DNA of 64,000 nucleotides, taken from positions 3,479,501 through 3,543,500 of the forward strand of contig NZ_PGET01000001.1 in the NCBI RefSeq assembly GCF_002797975.1, written 5' to 3'. Position numbers and translations under genes: made by a program. Shown here one piece after another: positions 55,839-64,000 of the stretch (the first letter of the stretch is position 1; each line of letters opens with the position of its first letter). Source of the stretch: [Clostridium] celerecrescens 18A (lineage in GTDB: Bacteria; Bacillota; Clostridia; Lachnospirales; Lachnospiraceae). The notes under the pieces are model-generated. The model worked only from the letters and a program-made list of their open reading frames with translations. It ran no database searches and was not told where the DNA came from.

Positions 55839-56156
55839 TTATTTATTCTTCATCTTGATATCGATGTACACACCTGCCGGCATTTCCAGTCTGGATAATG
55901 CATCAACAGTTTTCTGGCTTGGTGTAATGATATCAATGAGTCTCTTATGCGTTCTCTGCTCGAACTGCTCTCTGGAATCTTTGTACTTGTGAACCGCTCT
56001 TAAGATGGTTACCACTTCCTTCTTGGTTGGTAACGGCACCGGTCCGCTCACTTTTGATCCTGTCTTTTTTACAGTGTCGATGATTTTGCCCGCAGACTGA
56101 TCAACCAACTGATGATCATACGCTTTTAATGTGATTCTCATTACTTGACTTGCCAT
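55839..56156 (-). CDS. rpsJ: 30S ribosomal protein S10
   Basis: 105 residues from the ATG at 56156, which GGAGG precedes 11 bases away: [49 protein letters not shown]. The longer frame upstream is not homologous. First gene of the S10 operon, also a partner of NusB in transcription. Confidence 0.95.
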   Translation of the reverse strand: MASQVMRITLKAYDHQLVDQSAGKIIDTVKKTGSKVSGPVPLPTKKEVVTILRAVHKYKDSREQFEQRTHKRLIDIITPSQKTVDALSRLEMPAGVYIDIKMKNK

Positions 56157-56386
56157 AAAAAAAGTCGCCTCCTTTTCGCACTTAGTAGAAGTACGACAAG
56201 CGGTGACTGTACACGTTCCCGTGTGTGTCATCAAAGACCCCACACTGACTTCCTGTTTAAATAAACAGGATTTTAAATTGTACAGTGACTTGTCGCCAGT
56301 TTCCTAACTTGACATTCGCTCCACGGAAAACCTGCTTATATAAGCAGCAACCTCACGCTTCACAGCTATCATGCCACAGCCTTTGT

Positions 56387-56415
56387 ATGATAACATATTT
56401 TTTTTTACATTGCAA
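56387..56415 (-). promoter_or_regulatory. Promoter of the S10-spc-alpha operon
   Basis: TTGCAA (56410-56415) and TATCAT (56387-56392) with 17-base spacer on the minus strand. The 230-base leader to rpsJ holds hairpins TCCTGTTTA/TAAACAGGA (about 56251-56271) and ACACG/CGTGT (about 56205-56220), a place where L4-type or other control may act. Confidence 0.7.
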
Positions 56416-56426
56416 GCATTTTTTTC

Positions 56427-56466
56427 AAAAAAATGGCGCAAAATCTGATTTTCCAGGTTTTGCGCC
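56427..56466 (-). terminator. Terminator of the third cell-wall repeat protein gene
   Basis: GGCGCAAAA (56435-56443) pairs with TTTTGCGCC (56458-56466), followed on the minus strand by ATTTTTTT. It ends 17 bases after the gene stop and 12 bases before the S10 promoter. Confidence 0.9.
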
Positions 56467-56482
56467 TTTGATCGCTTTTTTC

Positions 56483-57835
56483 CTATTCCCAGACAGGTTC
56501 TGTAGGGGTTCTTCCCTCTCCGCTTGGATTTGCATCATCCACTTTTAATAAATTTCCATTGCTTCCGGTCTTATATTTTACACCATCAGCGTTCTTTACC
56601 GTTGTATTTTTGGATACCTTACCGGAAGTGTTCACAACATAGGTGGTGGTAGTGCTTCCTGTAGGAATGGCAATGGCTTCATACTTTGTTCCTTCATCCG
56701 CACATTGAAGCTTTCCCATATAATACAGGGAACCGTCCTTAACTCCGGTATAGCCGCGGCCGCTGTCACTGAAATAATAGGTGGCCTCGTCGCCGTCTCC
56801 TTCAATTACCTTTACCTTGCCCTTTTGCATGGTACTGGTCTTCTTATCTCCGAAATAGAATGCCGTATATTCGGATGTACTTCCAATCATCACCTTCTGC
56901 AGACCATATACAGGATTGCCCAGGTTATTAAACAGATAGGTCTTATCATTAATTTTAGTTATATTCTGAGTAGTGGCATCTCCTTCCTTCGGACCGGTCT
57001 TTGGAATTCCTGAACTTGAGAAATAAAACCATTCCACACTCTCTTCATAGCCAGACAGATCCTGAGGCGGTTCCACGGAATACCAGCCTACTCTCAGCTT
57101 GCCATTGCTGTCATAGTATTTATAATTTTGGATGTCATACTCCGCATTATCAACTCCTACGTTCTTCCAGCCGGTCTGAAGCGCTCCATCTGAGTCAAAG
57201 CAGTAAGCGACACCGTCAATCTTATAGGTAGCATAATCTCCGGAAATATTCTTTGGAACATACTTTTTACCGCTGTCATTAAAATAGTACCAAAACTTTC
57301 CATCGTCATTATCCCCTGGAGTAACACGGTCCCCATCGTTATCGCTGTTTGGTGAAAAGAGCTTTTGCCAGCCGGTACGCATGGCTCCGTCTGTTCCACA
57401 ATAATACATGTCATCAAGGACCCAGCCAGTCTGCATCTCTCCATTGGGATCAAAATAATACCATTTGTTATTGATCTTGGACCAGTTATCCATAATGGCT
57501 TTTCCGCTGCTGCCGAAATAATACCACTTGTACTGGGAACTGCTTGAATCCTGAAACTTCATCCATTTATCCGTAACAAGAATTCCGTTGGAGTCCATAT
57601 AATAGGTATTTTCCACCCAGGTATTAACGGACATCTCTCCATAGGAGTTTAAATAACGCCAAAGGTTGTCCGCTCCCTTTTTCCAGGTGTTCGTCACCTT
57701 ATTCCCGCTTGTATCATAATAAACCCAGGTGCTTCCAGACTGAGCCCAACCTTCTGCTGCATAAGACTCCACAGACACGGCACCAACCGTCAGCATGGCG
57801 GTAACAGCCAGCATGATGAGACCTTTTCTTTTCAT
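56483..57835 (-). CDS. Secreted protein with cell-wall-binding (choline-binding type) repeats
   Basis: 450 residues: signal peptide (GLIMLAVTAMLTVGAVSVESYA) and then repeats almost throughout: SGSTWVYYDTSGNKVTNTW, WRYLNSYGEMSVNTWVEN, KWYYFDPNGEMQTGWVLDD, YYCGTDGAMRTGWQKL, and later divergent ones (YTIDGVAYCFDSDGALQTGWK). Unlike the pair at 36.7-39 kb there is no separate N-terminal domain, so it is nearly all wall-binding. A small Asn/Asp-rich linker (SPNSDNDGDRVTPGDNDDG) resembles a calcium-binding or flexible linker. Role unknown, probably surface-attached. Confidence 0.85.
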   Translation of the reverse strand: MKRKGLIMLAVTAMLTVGAVSVESYAAEGWAQSGSTWVYYDTSGNKVTNTWKKGADNLWRYLNSYGEMSVNTWVENTYYMDSNGILVTDKWMKFQDSSSSQYKWYYFGSSGKAIMDNWSKINNKWYYFDPNGEMQTGWVLDDMYYCGTDGAMRTGWQKLFSPNSDNDGDRVTPGDNDDGKFWYYFNDSGKKYVPKNISGDYATYKIDGVAYCFDSDGALQTGWKNVGVDNAEYDIQNYKYYDSNGKLRVGWYSVEPPQDLSGYEESVEWFYFSSSGIPKTGPKEGDATTQNITKINDKTYLFNNLGNPVYGLQKVMIGSTSEYTAFYFGDKKTSTMQKGKVKVIEGDGDEATYYFSDSGRGYTGVKDGSLYYMGKLQCADEGTKYEAIAIPTGSTTTTYVVNTSGKVSKNTTVKNADGVKYKTGSNGNLLKVDDANPSGEGRTPTEPVWE

Positions 57836-57876
57836 ATCTTCACTCCTTACAAGGATTTCCTTTTTTGCTATAATTT

Positions 57877-57905
57877 ATTTTAACAATTAATTTCAGATTA
57901 TTCAA
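57877..57905 (-). promoter_or_regulatory. Promoter of the third cell-wall repeat protein gene
   Basis: TTGAAT (57900-57905) and TAAAAT (57877-57882), minus strand, 17-base spacer, about 40 bases before the start codon. Confidence 0.65.
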
Positions 57906-58120
57906 CTGTTTTAATCTTTCAATTCTATTACGAAATTATTTCCCTTGTCTTTTATGGGTCTTTATCCGAAAATGCTCTGCTATAAATATAGCAAAATGAG
58001 ATTTACTATTATATCAATTCGAATGAAAAACAGGCAAACGAACAGGACTGAATCCTGCTAATACAGAATTCAGTCCCACTAAGTTTCTTAAGTTAAAAGA
58101 TTCAGCCATTCTTTTTAAAT

Positions 58121-58321
58121 CTAATTGCAGCGATTGTTACAGCCCCAGTTACCGCAGCATCTATTCCATCGGTTGCAGCAGCCCCGATTGCAGCAACCCC
58201 AATTACATCCATTCGACCAGCCCCAGTTACAGCCGTTATTACAGCCCCAATTACACCGGTTGCAGCCTCCATTATTCCAGCCGCCTCCGCAGGCAGAAAA
58301 GCCTATATTAAAACAGCACAT
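58121..58321 (-). CDS. Tiny Cys/Asn/Gly/Trp-rich protein, candidate spore or surface structural protein
   Basis: 66 residues from the ATG at 58321 (GAGGTG upstream; ATG at 58336 is alternative). Sequence is low-complexity with repeats of the type NGCNWG and CNRGCCNR; Cys about 18, Asn about 15, Gly about 14, Trp about 7. The plus-strand frame over the same place is its shadow. No family is recognised. High Cys content and spore-former context suggest cross-linked coat or exosporium material, but no sigma factor site was identified. A hairpin GGACTGAAT/ATTCAGTCC (58045-58076) lies downstream. Confidence 0.6.
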   Translation of the reverse strand: MCCFNIGFSACGGGWNNGGCNRCNWGCNNGCNWGWSNGCNWGCCNRGCCNRWNRCCGNWGCNNRCN

Positions 58322-58538
58322 AAATTTACACCTCATTATTTTAATTTATACTATATTATATAGGACAAAAGACAAGGTGTGAATATCGGCCCTTTTCCAT
58401 CAATTCTCCCGTACTTGACGCTCCAGGCTCTATCCAGTATAATCAAGGAAGTTCAAATTTGCTTTTGGCTCATTGAACATATCATTTGTCATTTGAGAAA
58501 ACTACTATTAACTATTTATGGAAAGGGCGGCACCAATT

Positions 58539-59405
58539 ATGTGGATTGCAGACGGCTGGAAAGATTATGAAGTGATAGACTGTTCAGAAGGAGAAAAGCT
58601 TGAACGCTGGGGGAATTATCTCCTTATACGTCCTGACCCACAGGTTATCTGGTCCACTCCCAAGACGGAAAAAGGCTGGAAAAAGATGAACGGCCACTAT
58701 CATCGCAGCGCTAAGGGCGGCGGTGAGTGGGAATTTTTTGACCTTCCGGAGCAATGGACAATCAGCTACAAGGATTTAACCTTTCAATTAAAGCCCTTCA
58801 GTTTTAAACATACAGGACTCTTCCCGGAACAGGCGGCAAACTGGGACTGGTTCAGTGAGAAAATAAAACAGGCCGGACGGCCGGTAAAAGTGCTTAACTT
58901 ATTCGCCTACACCGGAGGTGCTACCCTGGCAGCCGCAAAAGCAGGGGCTTCCGTCACTCATGTAGATGCGTCCAAGGGTATGGTCGGCTGGGCCAAGGAA
59001 AACGCCCGCTCCTCCAATCTGGATTCCGCCTCCATCCGATGGATCGTGGATGACTGCGTAAAATTCGTTGAAAGAGAAATCAGAAGGGGAAACCATTACG
59101 ATGCAATCATTATGGATCCTCCATCCTATGGGAGAGGGCCAAAGGGCGAAATCTGGAAAATAGAAGACGCCATTCATCCTCTTGTTCAGCTTTGCACCCA
59201 GCTTTTATCCGATAAACCACTGTTTTTCCTTATCAATTCCTATACCACAGGATTGGCTCCTTCTGTATTAACTTACATGATTTCTATCGAGGTGAAACAA
59301 AAATACGGTGGTTTTGTCCAGTCCGGTGAAATAGGGCTTCCGGTCACAAGAACCGGCCTTCTTCTGCCCTGCGGCGCATCCGGAAGATGGTCGGCAGACG
59401 CTTAG
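58539..59405 (+). CDS. Class I SAM-dependent methyltransferase, RlmI/RlmK-like
   Basis: 288 residues. SAM-binding motifs: VLNLFAYTGGATLAAAKAG, then THVDASKGMVGWAKENARSSNL, and the catalytic-type DPPSYGRGPKGEIWKI. This is the arrangement of RlmI-type 23S rRNA methyltransferases that form m5C, but the N-terminal PUA domain is absent. The start at 58539 is preferred (GGAAAGG upstream); ATG at 58518 also possible. Closest to the SAM methyltransferases of unknown substrate in clostridia. Divergent neighbours give no pathway. Confidence 0.8.
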   Translation: MWIADGWKDYEVIDCSEGEKLERWGNYLLIRPDPQVIWSTPKTEKGWKKMNGHYHRSAKGGGEWEFFDLPEQWTISYKDLTFQLKPFSFKHTGLFPEQAANWDWFSEKIKQAGRPVKVLNLFAYTGGATLAAAKAGASVTHVDASKGMVGWAKENARSSNLDSASIRWIVDDCVKFVEREIRRGNHYDAIIMDPPSYGRGPKGEIWKIEDAIHPLVQLCTQLLSDKPLFFLINSYTTGLAPSVLTYMISIEVKQKYGGFVQSGEIGLPVTRTGLLLPCGASGRWSADA

Positions 59406-59413
59406 AACCCTTA

Positions 59414-60451
59414 TCAGCGCCCACCGTTTAGCAAATACCATAGGGTCGGAAGAAAACGTCTGAAAAACCGGCCTATCTGATAGCTGAAGAAAACACATAA
59501 AAGCGGCATAAGCAGAAAAAGCCCAAATGGCACTGCTATCACAGTCGGGAGCAGCAATGCTCCCGTTTTGTTAATTAGCCTCACCATGGCAAAGTGAGTG
59601 GCATACAGAAAAAAATTTTGCTTCATCCATTCCTTTGCTTCTATCAATTGTCTCTCCGGTACCATAAGCCATAATCCCACTGGAATAAGAAGCCGGAAAC
59701 ATACGTCAGAAGCTGCCATCTCTCCTTTTATAAACCCCGGAAAATCAACCCAATGAAGCAAAAAGCCTGCCATAATAACCGCGGCGCCTGCCTTAAGATA
59801 TTTTATATTCCAGGACCCTTCTACGATCTTTTTCCCATGGATGGCTGCAAATGCTCCGAACGAATAATAAAACAAAGCATCCAGATTTAAAAAAGGAAGC
59901 ATACCTCCCATATAGATTGCAGCAAGAATTACCGCAAGAAACAGACACCCAATTTCCTTCCGCTTCACAATGATATAAATAAGTGGCGCCAGAAGGATCA
60001 ACTGGATCAGCTGGTTTAAATACCAGAATACATAGTTATACGTATAATGGAGGACCGATTCGGCCGCCATAGGAAACGTAAAAGGAATCTTTCCCTTTCC
60101 AATGACATCAGAAAGCACCGGGATCCGGCTGCCGATAACATATCCAAGATAATAAAGGAAATTCCATACGATATAGGGAACCAGGACACTCCGTATTCTG
60201 GAATTCCACTTTACCAGGAGGCGGTCTAAGGTAAAGCCGCGAAAGAAAAGATAAGAGGAAATCAGGAAGAACCCCGGTACGGCAATCTGCGCCACCGTGC
60301 CTCCTAAAAACCGTTCCATCCAGTCTGTCTTGTAAGCCAGACTGGTGGTACCTAAGAAAAGCACCGCATTGTAAGAGTGAACCCATATGACCAGAAAACT
60401 ATAAAGAAATGTAAACCATGTAATCTTATTTCGAAAATATTTTTCTTCCAT
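59414..60451 (-). CDS. Acyltransferase family 3 membrane protein
   Basis: 345 residues with about ten membrane segments (for instance FTFLYSFLVIWVHSYNAVLFLG, where the active-site-type His lies, and AQIAVPGFFLISSYLFFRG). The family O-acylates sugars, peptidoglycan or lipids at the membrane. The start at 60451 has GAGGAGG upstream. Convergent with the methyltransferase gene; substrate unknown. Confidence 0.85.
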   Translation of the reverse strand: MEEKYFRNKITWFTFLYSFLVIWVHSYNAVLFLGTTSLAYKTDWMERFLGGTVAQIAVPGFFLISSYLFFRGFTLDRLLVKWNSRIRSVLVPYIVWNFLYYLGYVIGSRIPVLSDVIGKGKIPFTFPMAAESVLHYTYNYVFWYLNQLIQLILLAPLIYIIVKRKEIGCLFLAVILAAIYMGGMLPFLNLDALFYYSFGAFAAIHGKKIVEGSWNIKYLKAGAAVIMAGFLLHWVDFPGFIKGEMAASDVCFRLLIPVGLWLMVPERQLIEAKEWMKQNFFLYATHFAMVRLINKTGALLLPTVIAVPFGLFLLMPLLCVFFSYQIGRFFRRFLPTLWYLLNGGR

Positions 60452-60680
60452 GAAAGCCCTCCTCTCTGCATTTTTATATTTTATCACAGGACAAGAAGCT
60501 TTATCAAACTATTTTCATCAAAACAATTCTGACTGGTCAAATGTAGCCTTTCAGAGGCTTTTCAGCCAAATGATGTAAAATTTTTACATTTTTCACATTT
60601 TTTTCAAACCTACCGCGTAGAGTATATGATATAATAGGAGCACTTTCAATGATTGCTTTATATATAAGGAGATAGAAACC

Positions 60681-61988
60681 ATGAAAAAAACAACTCGCGC
60701 CGCTTGTCTGATCCTAGCCTTCCTACTTGCAGGCCTGCCGTTTTTTAACAGCCCTGTTCCCGTAAAAGGCTCCGAAACAGCCTTAACCAGCGCACTTTCG
60801 GCACAATCTTCAGACAGTGGACAAGCACTGCAGACTATGGCCCTCGGCCCCGGTCTTATAAACCTATCCCCCGCGGATGAATTTTCCACTTATCAGTGGG
60901 GACTAAAAAATGACGGGGAATTCCGCCTTATAGAGTTAAAATCCAAATTTAAGGCCATTGATAATATTTACGATGGGCGGAAATCAAAAGATGGTACGAT
61001 TAAGCCTGGTCCCGGGGACTATGAATCAACAGTGATCGGTGCCGTCACCGGAATCGATATTAATGTACAGCCTGCATGGAAGCTTTACGATCAGGCTGAG
61101 AACAAGCGCTCTGTCATAGTCGCCATCATCGATACCGGCATTGATATCAATCACCTGGAGCTTAAAAATGCCATATGGACCAATCCCGGTGAGATTGACG
61201 GGGATGGAATCGATAACGACGGCGACGGATATGTAGATGATATTCATGGATGGAATTTTTATTCCGGAAACAACCAGATCTTTACCGGCAGCGAGGATAG
61301 CCATGGAACCCATGCGGCAGGAACGATCAGCGCCGCCCGGGGAGTCTACGGCATTGCCGGGATCACGGACAATAACTACGTAAAGATCATGCCTTTAAAA
61401 GCCCTGGGAGGCGAAGACGGGCTTGGATCCCCGGAAGCTGTGATCCAGGCAATCCATTATGCCGAAGCTCATGGCGCTTCCATCTGCAACTTAAGCATGG
61501 GCACCACAGCTTACAGCGAGGAACTTGCACAGACCATGAAAAATTCCCGTATGCTGTTTGTGGTATCCTGTGGTAACGGCGGAATCTCCGGGCTGGGATA
61601 TGATACAGATATCTACCCTGTTTATCCTGCTTCCCTCCCCTATGACAACATAATATCCGTGGCGAACCTCTTGTTTGACGGAACCTTAAGCAAGGATTCC
61701 AACTATGGCGCAACAAGCGTTGATATAGCCGCCCCCGGCAGCTACATATTAAGCACTGTTCCAGGAAATGCCTACGGTTTTATGAGCGGCACTTCTATGG
61801 CCGCTCCCATGGTAACAGGTGTGGCTGCTATGCTCTATTCCTACCGGCAGGACATTTCCCTGTCAGATGTAAAAACAATACTTTTAAATTCCAGCAGAAA
61901 GCTTGATACCCTATCAGGGAAGATGGTAAGCGGAGGTCTTCTAGATGCATATGAGGCCCTGACCTGGAATTATTCACACCAGCAATGA
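60681..61988 (+). CDS. Secreted subtilisin-family serine protease
   Basis: 435 residues: signal peptide (CLILAFLLAGLPFFNSPVPVKG), a prodomain-like stretch to about 120, then the S8 catalytic domain with triad Asp151 (AIIDTGIDINH), His208 (EDSHGTHAAGTI) and Ser372 (MSGTSMAAPMVTGVAAML), oxyanion Asn299 (SCGNGG). DGDGIDNDGDGYVDD (about 173-187) resembles a calcium loop. AAGGAG precedes the ATG. The stop codon TGA lies inside the first conserved bases of the structured repeat element, copy 2, so the C-terminal codon and stop derive from the element's edge. Confidence 0.9.
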   Translation: MKKTTRAACLILAFLLAGLPFFNSPVPVKGSETALTSALSAQSSDSGQALQTMALGPGLINLSPADEFSTYQWGLKNDGEFRLIELKSKFKAIDNIYDGRKSKDGTIKPGPGDYESTVIGAVTGIDINVQPAWKLYDQAENKRSVIVAIIDTGIDINHLELKNAIWTNPGEIDGDGIDNDGDGYVDDIHGWNFYSGNNQIFTGSEDSHGTHAAGTISAARGVYGIAGITDNNYVKIMPLKALGGEDGLGSPEAVIQAIHYAEAHGASICNLSMGTTAYSEELAQTMKNSRMLFVVSCGNGGISGLGYDTDIYPVYPASLPYDNIISVANLLFDGTLSKDSNYGATSVDIAAPGSYILSTVPGNAYGFMSGTSMAAPMVTGVAAMLYSYRQDISLSDVKTILLNSSRKLDTLSGKMVSGGLLDAYEALTWNYSHQQ

Positions 61989-62118
61989 GCAGTGCGAAAT
62001 AAGACAGAAGAAGATTTTCGTTGTGCCTGCACATAAGAAAATCTTCTTCTGTCTTATTTCATAGGGCGAATGCCAGTGAGCCAGCGAATCTGCCAGACTC
62101 ACGGGCTGCACTGCGGAC
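61982..62118 (+). repeat. Structured repeat element, copy 2 (3' end of the subtilisin gene)
   Basis: Same order as copy 1: GCAATGAGCAGTGC (61982-61995, containing the stop codon), a 24-bp perfect stem (61996-62019 with 62037-62060), apex TGTGCCTGCACA, linker ATAGGGCGAATGC (62061-62073), a different second hairpin GTGAG/CTCAC, and GCACTGCGGACC (62108-62119). The stem bases differ from copy 1 at nine of 24 positions, each matched on the other arm, while the flanks and apex stay the same. Confidence 0.8.
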
Positions 62119-62174
62119 CTATACCACAATGTAACAAACGTGTTTTCTACATTCGCAAATAATAATTCTTCCAA

Positions 62175-62220
62175 AAAAAGCCTGTCCCCCTGGTCTTACC
62201 AATGGTTACAGACTTTTTTA
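62175..62220 (-). terminator. Terminator of mupG
   Basis: On the minus strand AAAAAAGtCTGT pairs with ACAGgCTTTTTTT across a loop of about 22, partly paired by ACCA/TGGT. Ends in a T7 run. It lies 10 bases after the mupG stop. Confidence 0.8.
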
Positions 62221-62229
62221 ATAATTGAA

Positions 62230-63279
62230 TTATATAAGTTTCACTCCAAGCCCTTTCTGAATATAAGGCAAATATTTCATATAAGAGTCATGTACCCGTC
62301 CTATGATATTTACCCTATCCTCTCCAGGCAGATCAACTCTGGCAATTTCCAGTTCTCCCATATACCTTAAATAATTCTCATTGGAAATGCTGATACTTCC
62401 CTGCTTCCTTACTTGAACCTGATTCTCATGATCAGGCTTGATTTCCTGCTTATACTGTCTTGACTCCTGGGAACGAATAACGTATCCGCTGGAATCCGGT
62501 CTGTCATGATGAATGATATCTCTTACAAATACGTAGGGAGAACGAATATCTGCCTTAAGCTCCACATAATCCTGGCTTAAGCATTGGATATCCATCCAGT
62601 CCCCTTCTTCTACATCCACATCTCCGATCAGCACCACATCGCAGGAACCATCATAGAAGAGTTCCAGCATGTTCAAAAGCACCTGGTCTTTCCTTCCCCT
62701 GTGCTCTTCCACCGTGGGAAGACCTTCAAACAAGGGACCTCTCAGTTCCAGATTCCCAGGTACAAAAGCCATGGTAGTAAAACCAAGATACTGTAGTCTC
62801 TGGTTCATTTCCTTTGTCTGTTTCAATGACAGGGCTGTAAACTGCTTGGGATAAAAGTTATGGCATGCAGTAAATCTGGTGAAATCAGCCCCATACTTTT
62901 TCCACTCTAAAAGCTCTTCCTCCATAATGGTTGAGGCATTAAATACCACATAAAAATCCTTGGAAATCTCTACCGTCTCTTTTGCATCAAAACCATAATC
63001 AAGGCGGACATGGGTGATTCCAAGCTCTTTAAGCTCTGCTATGCTGTCTGTTTCAAACTTTTCCAGGGTCTCTGGACCCACATCCACAATGAGATTTAAC
63101 CCGCCTTCCCTGCACATGCTAAGAAGCTTTAATACATCCGAACGGTAATCGATTCCTGTTTCCTCTGGAATGTGGAGTGAAGTAAACGCATACTTCACTC
63201 CGCTCTTTATCGCTTTCTTTATTAAGCGTTCATTCTTTTCCATTCCACTTGAAAAATAGATTGAAATTCCTGTATTCAT
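62230..63279 (-). CDS. mupG: MupG-family 6-phospho-N-acetylmuramidase
   Basis: 349 residues, TIM-barrel (DUF871) protein: MNTGISIYFSSGMEKNERLIKKA, KYAFTSLHIPEE, GITHVRLDYGFDAKETVEISKD, CHNFYPKQFTALS, then a C-terminal domain around DVDVEEGDWMDIQCLSQDYVELKADIRSPY. MupG cleaves MurNAc-6-phosphate-GlcNAc during cell-wall recycling in Firmicutes. The gene starts immediately after the stop of a PTS EIIC gene (TAAATG), which supports uptake of a muropeptide sugar by that transporter. Substrate-level assignment is from family knowledge. Confidence 0.88.
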   Translation of the reverse strand: MNTGISIYFSSGMEKNERLIKKAIKSGVKYAFTSLHIPEETGIDYRSDVLKLLSMCREGGLNLIVDVGPETLEKFETDSIAELKELGITHVRLDYGFDAKETVEISKDFYVVFNASTIMEEELLEWKKYGADFTRFTACHNFYPKQFTALSLKQTKEMNQRLQYLGFTTMAFVPGNLELRGPLFEGLPTVEEHRGRKDQVLLNMLELFYDGSCDVVLIGDVDVEEGDWMDIQCLSQDYVELKADIRSPYVFVRDIIHHDRPDSSGYVIRSQESRQYKQEIKPDHENQVQVRKQGSISISNENYLRYMGELEIARVDLPGEDRVNIIGRVHDSYMKYLPYIQKGLGVKLI

Positions 63280-64000
63280 TTATTCTCCATATACCTCATT
63301 GATTCTGTCCTCATCCACACCGAAGAAATAGGTTACCAGGAAGCCCCCTGCATAAGCAATAAGCATTGATATAATGTAACCAATCTGCTGTCCAGGCTGG
63401 ACAATCAGCAGACCAAACAAACCGGATACACCCTGAGAAACGGTACCAATGTGCATGAGAGCTGCAACAGCTCCTCCGAATCCAGCACCGATGCAGGCGG
63501 TAATAAAGGATCTGCCAAGAGGCAGGGTCACTGCATACATCATAGGCTCTCCGATTCCAAGAATACCTACTGGTATGGAATCACGGATATATCTTTTTAA
63601 TTTTACGTTCTTTGTCTTTACATACAGTGCAATGCCGGCACCTACCTGTCCGCCGCCTGCCATCATAAGGATTGGAAGAAGGTAATTGATTCCCTTTGTT
63701 GCACCTTCCGGATCATTTAGCAGGGCATGGATCGGGGTCAATGCCTGATGCAAGCCTACTGCAACCAAAGGAAGGAAGCCTGCTGATAAAATATATCCTC
63801 CTACAACGCCCATTTTTTCATATACAAAGCTTAAGAGGGCAAAGATCACCTTTGTTAAGCCTGCGCCCAAAGGCTGAATTACCAGCAGGGCAACAATACC
63901 GCCAATGATAAGTACTAAAAGAGGGCTTACAAAGGTATCAATTAAGTCAGGCATACGCTTTCTGATATTCTTTTCAAGAAAAGCAAAGAATGCGCCTGCG
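63280..64000 (-). CDS. PTS system EIIC component, C-terminal part, MurNAc/GlcNAc type (cut by window edge)
   Basis: C-terminal 240 residues of a PTS membrane permease: coding continues in frame past 63954 to the right edge (AGAFFAFLEKNIRKRMPDLI). Hydrophobic helices with LLVQPGQQIGYIISMLIAYAGG-like end, the loop GIGEPMMYAVTLPLG with the GxGEP-type signature of EIIC sugars and DEDRINEVYGE tail. Glucose/MurNAc family (MurP-like). The IIB domain would be upstream, outside the window. Its stop touches the mupG start. MurNAc specificity is inferred from mupG. Confidence 0.85.
   Translation of the reverse strand, partial: AGAFFAFLEKNIRKRMPDLIDTFVSPLLVLIIGGIVALLVIQPLGAGLTKVIFALLSFVYEKMGVVGGYILSAGFLPLVAVGLHQALTPIHALLNDPEGATKGINYLLPILMMAGGGQVGAGIALYVKTKNVKLKRYIRDSIPVGILGIGEPMMYAVTLPLGRSFITACIGAGFGGAVAALMHIGTVSQGVSGLFGLLIVQPGQQIGYIISMLIAYAGGFLVTYFFGVDEDRINEVYGE

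Noticed and set aside
58125..58382. Plus-strand Gln/Pro/Leu-rich frame opposite the Cys-rich mini-protein
   Set aside because: It has no ribosome binding site and its composition is the mirror of the minus-strand repeat; the minus-strand frame has GAGGTG before its ATG.

Overview
The window reads as a chromosomal segment of a spore-forming, anaerobic member of the Clostridia, most likely a Lachnospiraceae species of the Lacrimispora/Enterocloster type. This is an inference from content: a clostridial S10-spc-alpha ribosomal supercluster with a long L17, ECF transporter genes next to truA, a collagen-like exosporium-type protein, choline-binding-type cell-wall repeat proteins, an [FeFe]-hydrogenase-like protein and a full lsr (autoinducer-2) locus. 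No tRNA, rRNA, CRISPR array or intact insertion sequence was seen. Most genes lie on the minus strand.

Layout. 0-0.3 kb: 3-isopropylmalate dehydrogenase, cut by the window edge. 0.4-4.6 kb: a tight three-gene cassette (acyl carrier protein, acyl-AMP ligase, BtrH-like cysteine acyltransferase) behind a collagen-like protein that has a sigma-K-like promoter. 4.7-13.7 kb: divergent AI-2 locus, lsrACDBF on the minus strand and lsrR-lsrK-cupin on the plus strand. 13.7-18.1 kb: GldA/F/G-like ABC export system with a DUF4340 lipoprotein-like partner. 18.2-24.9 kb: DNA glycosylase, HAD phosphatase, MATE pump, GreA, an unrecognised zinc-ribbon protein, a hydrogenase-like iron-sulfur protein and a histidine phosphatase. 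24.9-27.3 kb: an archaeal-type aspartyl-tRNA synthetase preceded by a leader peptide ending in three Asp codons plus a terminator/antiterminator, and a C39-like protein. 27.7-31.4 kb: MarR-cyclase pair and the threonine-degrading kbl-tdh operon. 31.9-36.6 kb: rplM-rpsI, truA and ecfA1-ecfA2-ecfT. 36.7-39 kb: two secreted cell-wall repeat proteins. 39.4-56.2 kb: the ribosomal supercluster from rpsJ down to rplQ, with secY, adk, map, infA and rpoA. 56.5-62 kb: a third cell-wall repeat protein, a tiny Cys/Asn/Gly/Trp-rich protein, an RlmI-like methyltransferase, an acyltransferase-3 membrane protein and a subtilisin. 62.2-64 kb: a MupG-type 6-phospho-muramidase with a PTS transporter (cut by the edge), consistent with muropeptide sugar recovery.

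Three things stand out. (1) The leader of the aspartyl-tRNA synthetase looks like a ribosome-mediated attenuator, unlike the T-box control usual in Firmicutes. (2) A roughly 140-base structured element occurs twice (39.24-39.38 kb, 61.98-62.12 kb), each copy directly at a gene's 3' end; its 24-bp perfect stem differs at nine positions between copies and every difference is compensated on the other arm. (3) The ACP/ligase/BtrH-like cassette looks like a minimal acyl-transfer pathway attached to a sporulation-type gene. Starts were moved from the longest reading frame wherever a ribosome binding site decided the matter, and this is said in each entry.
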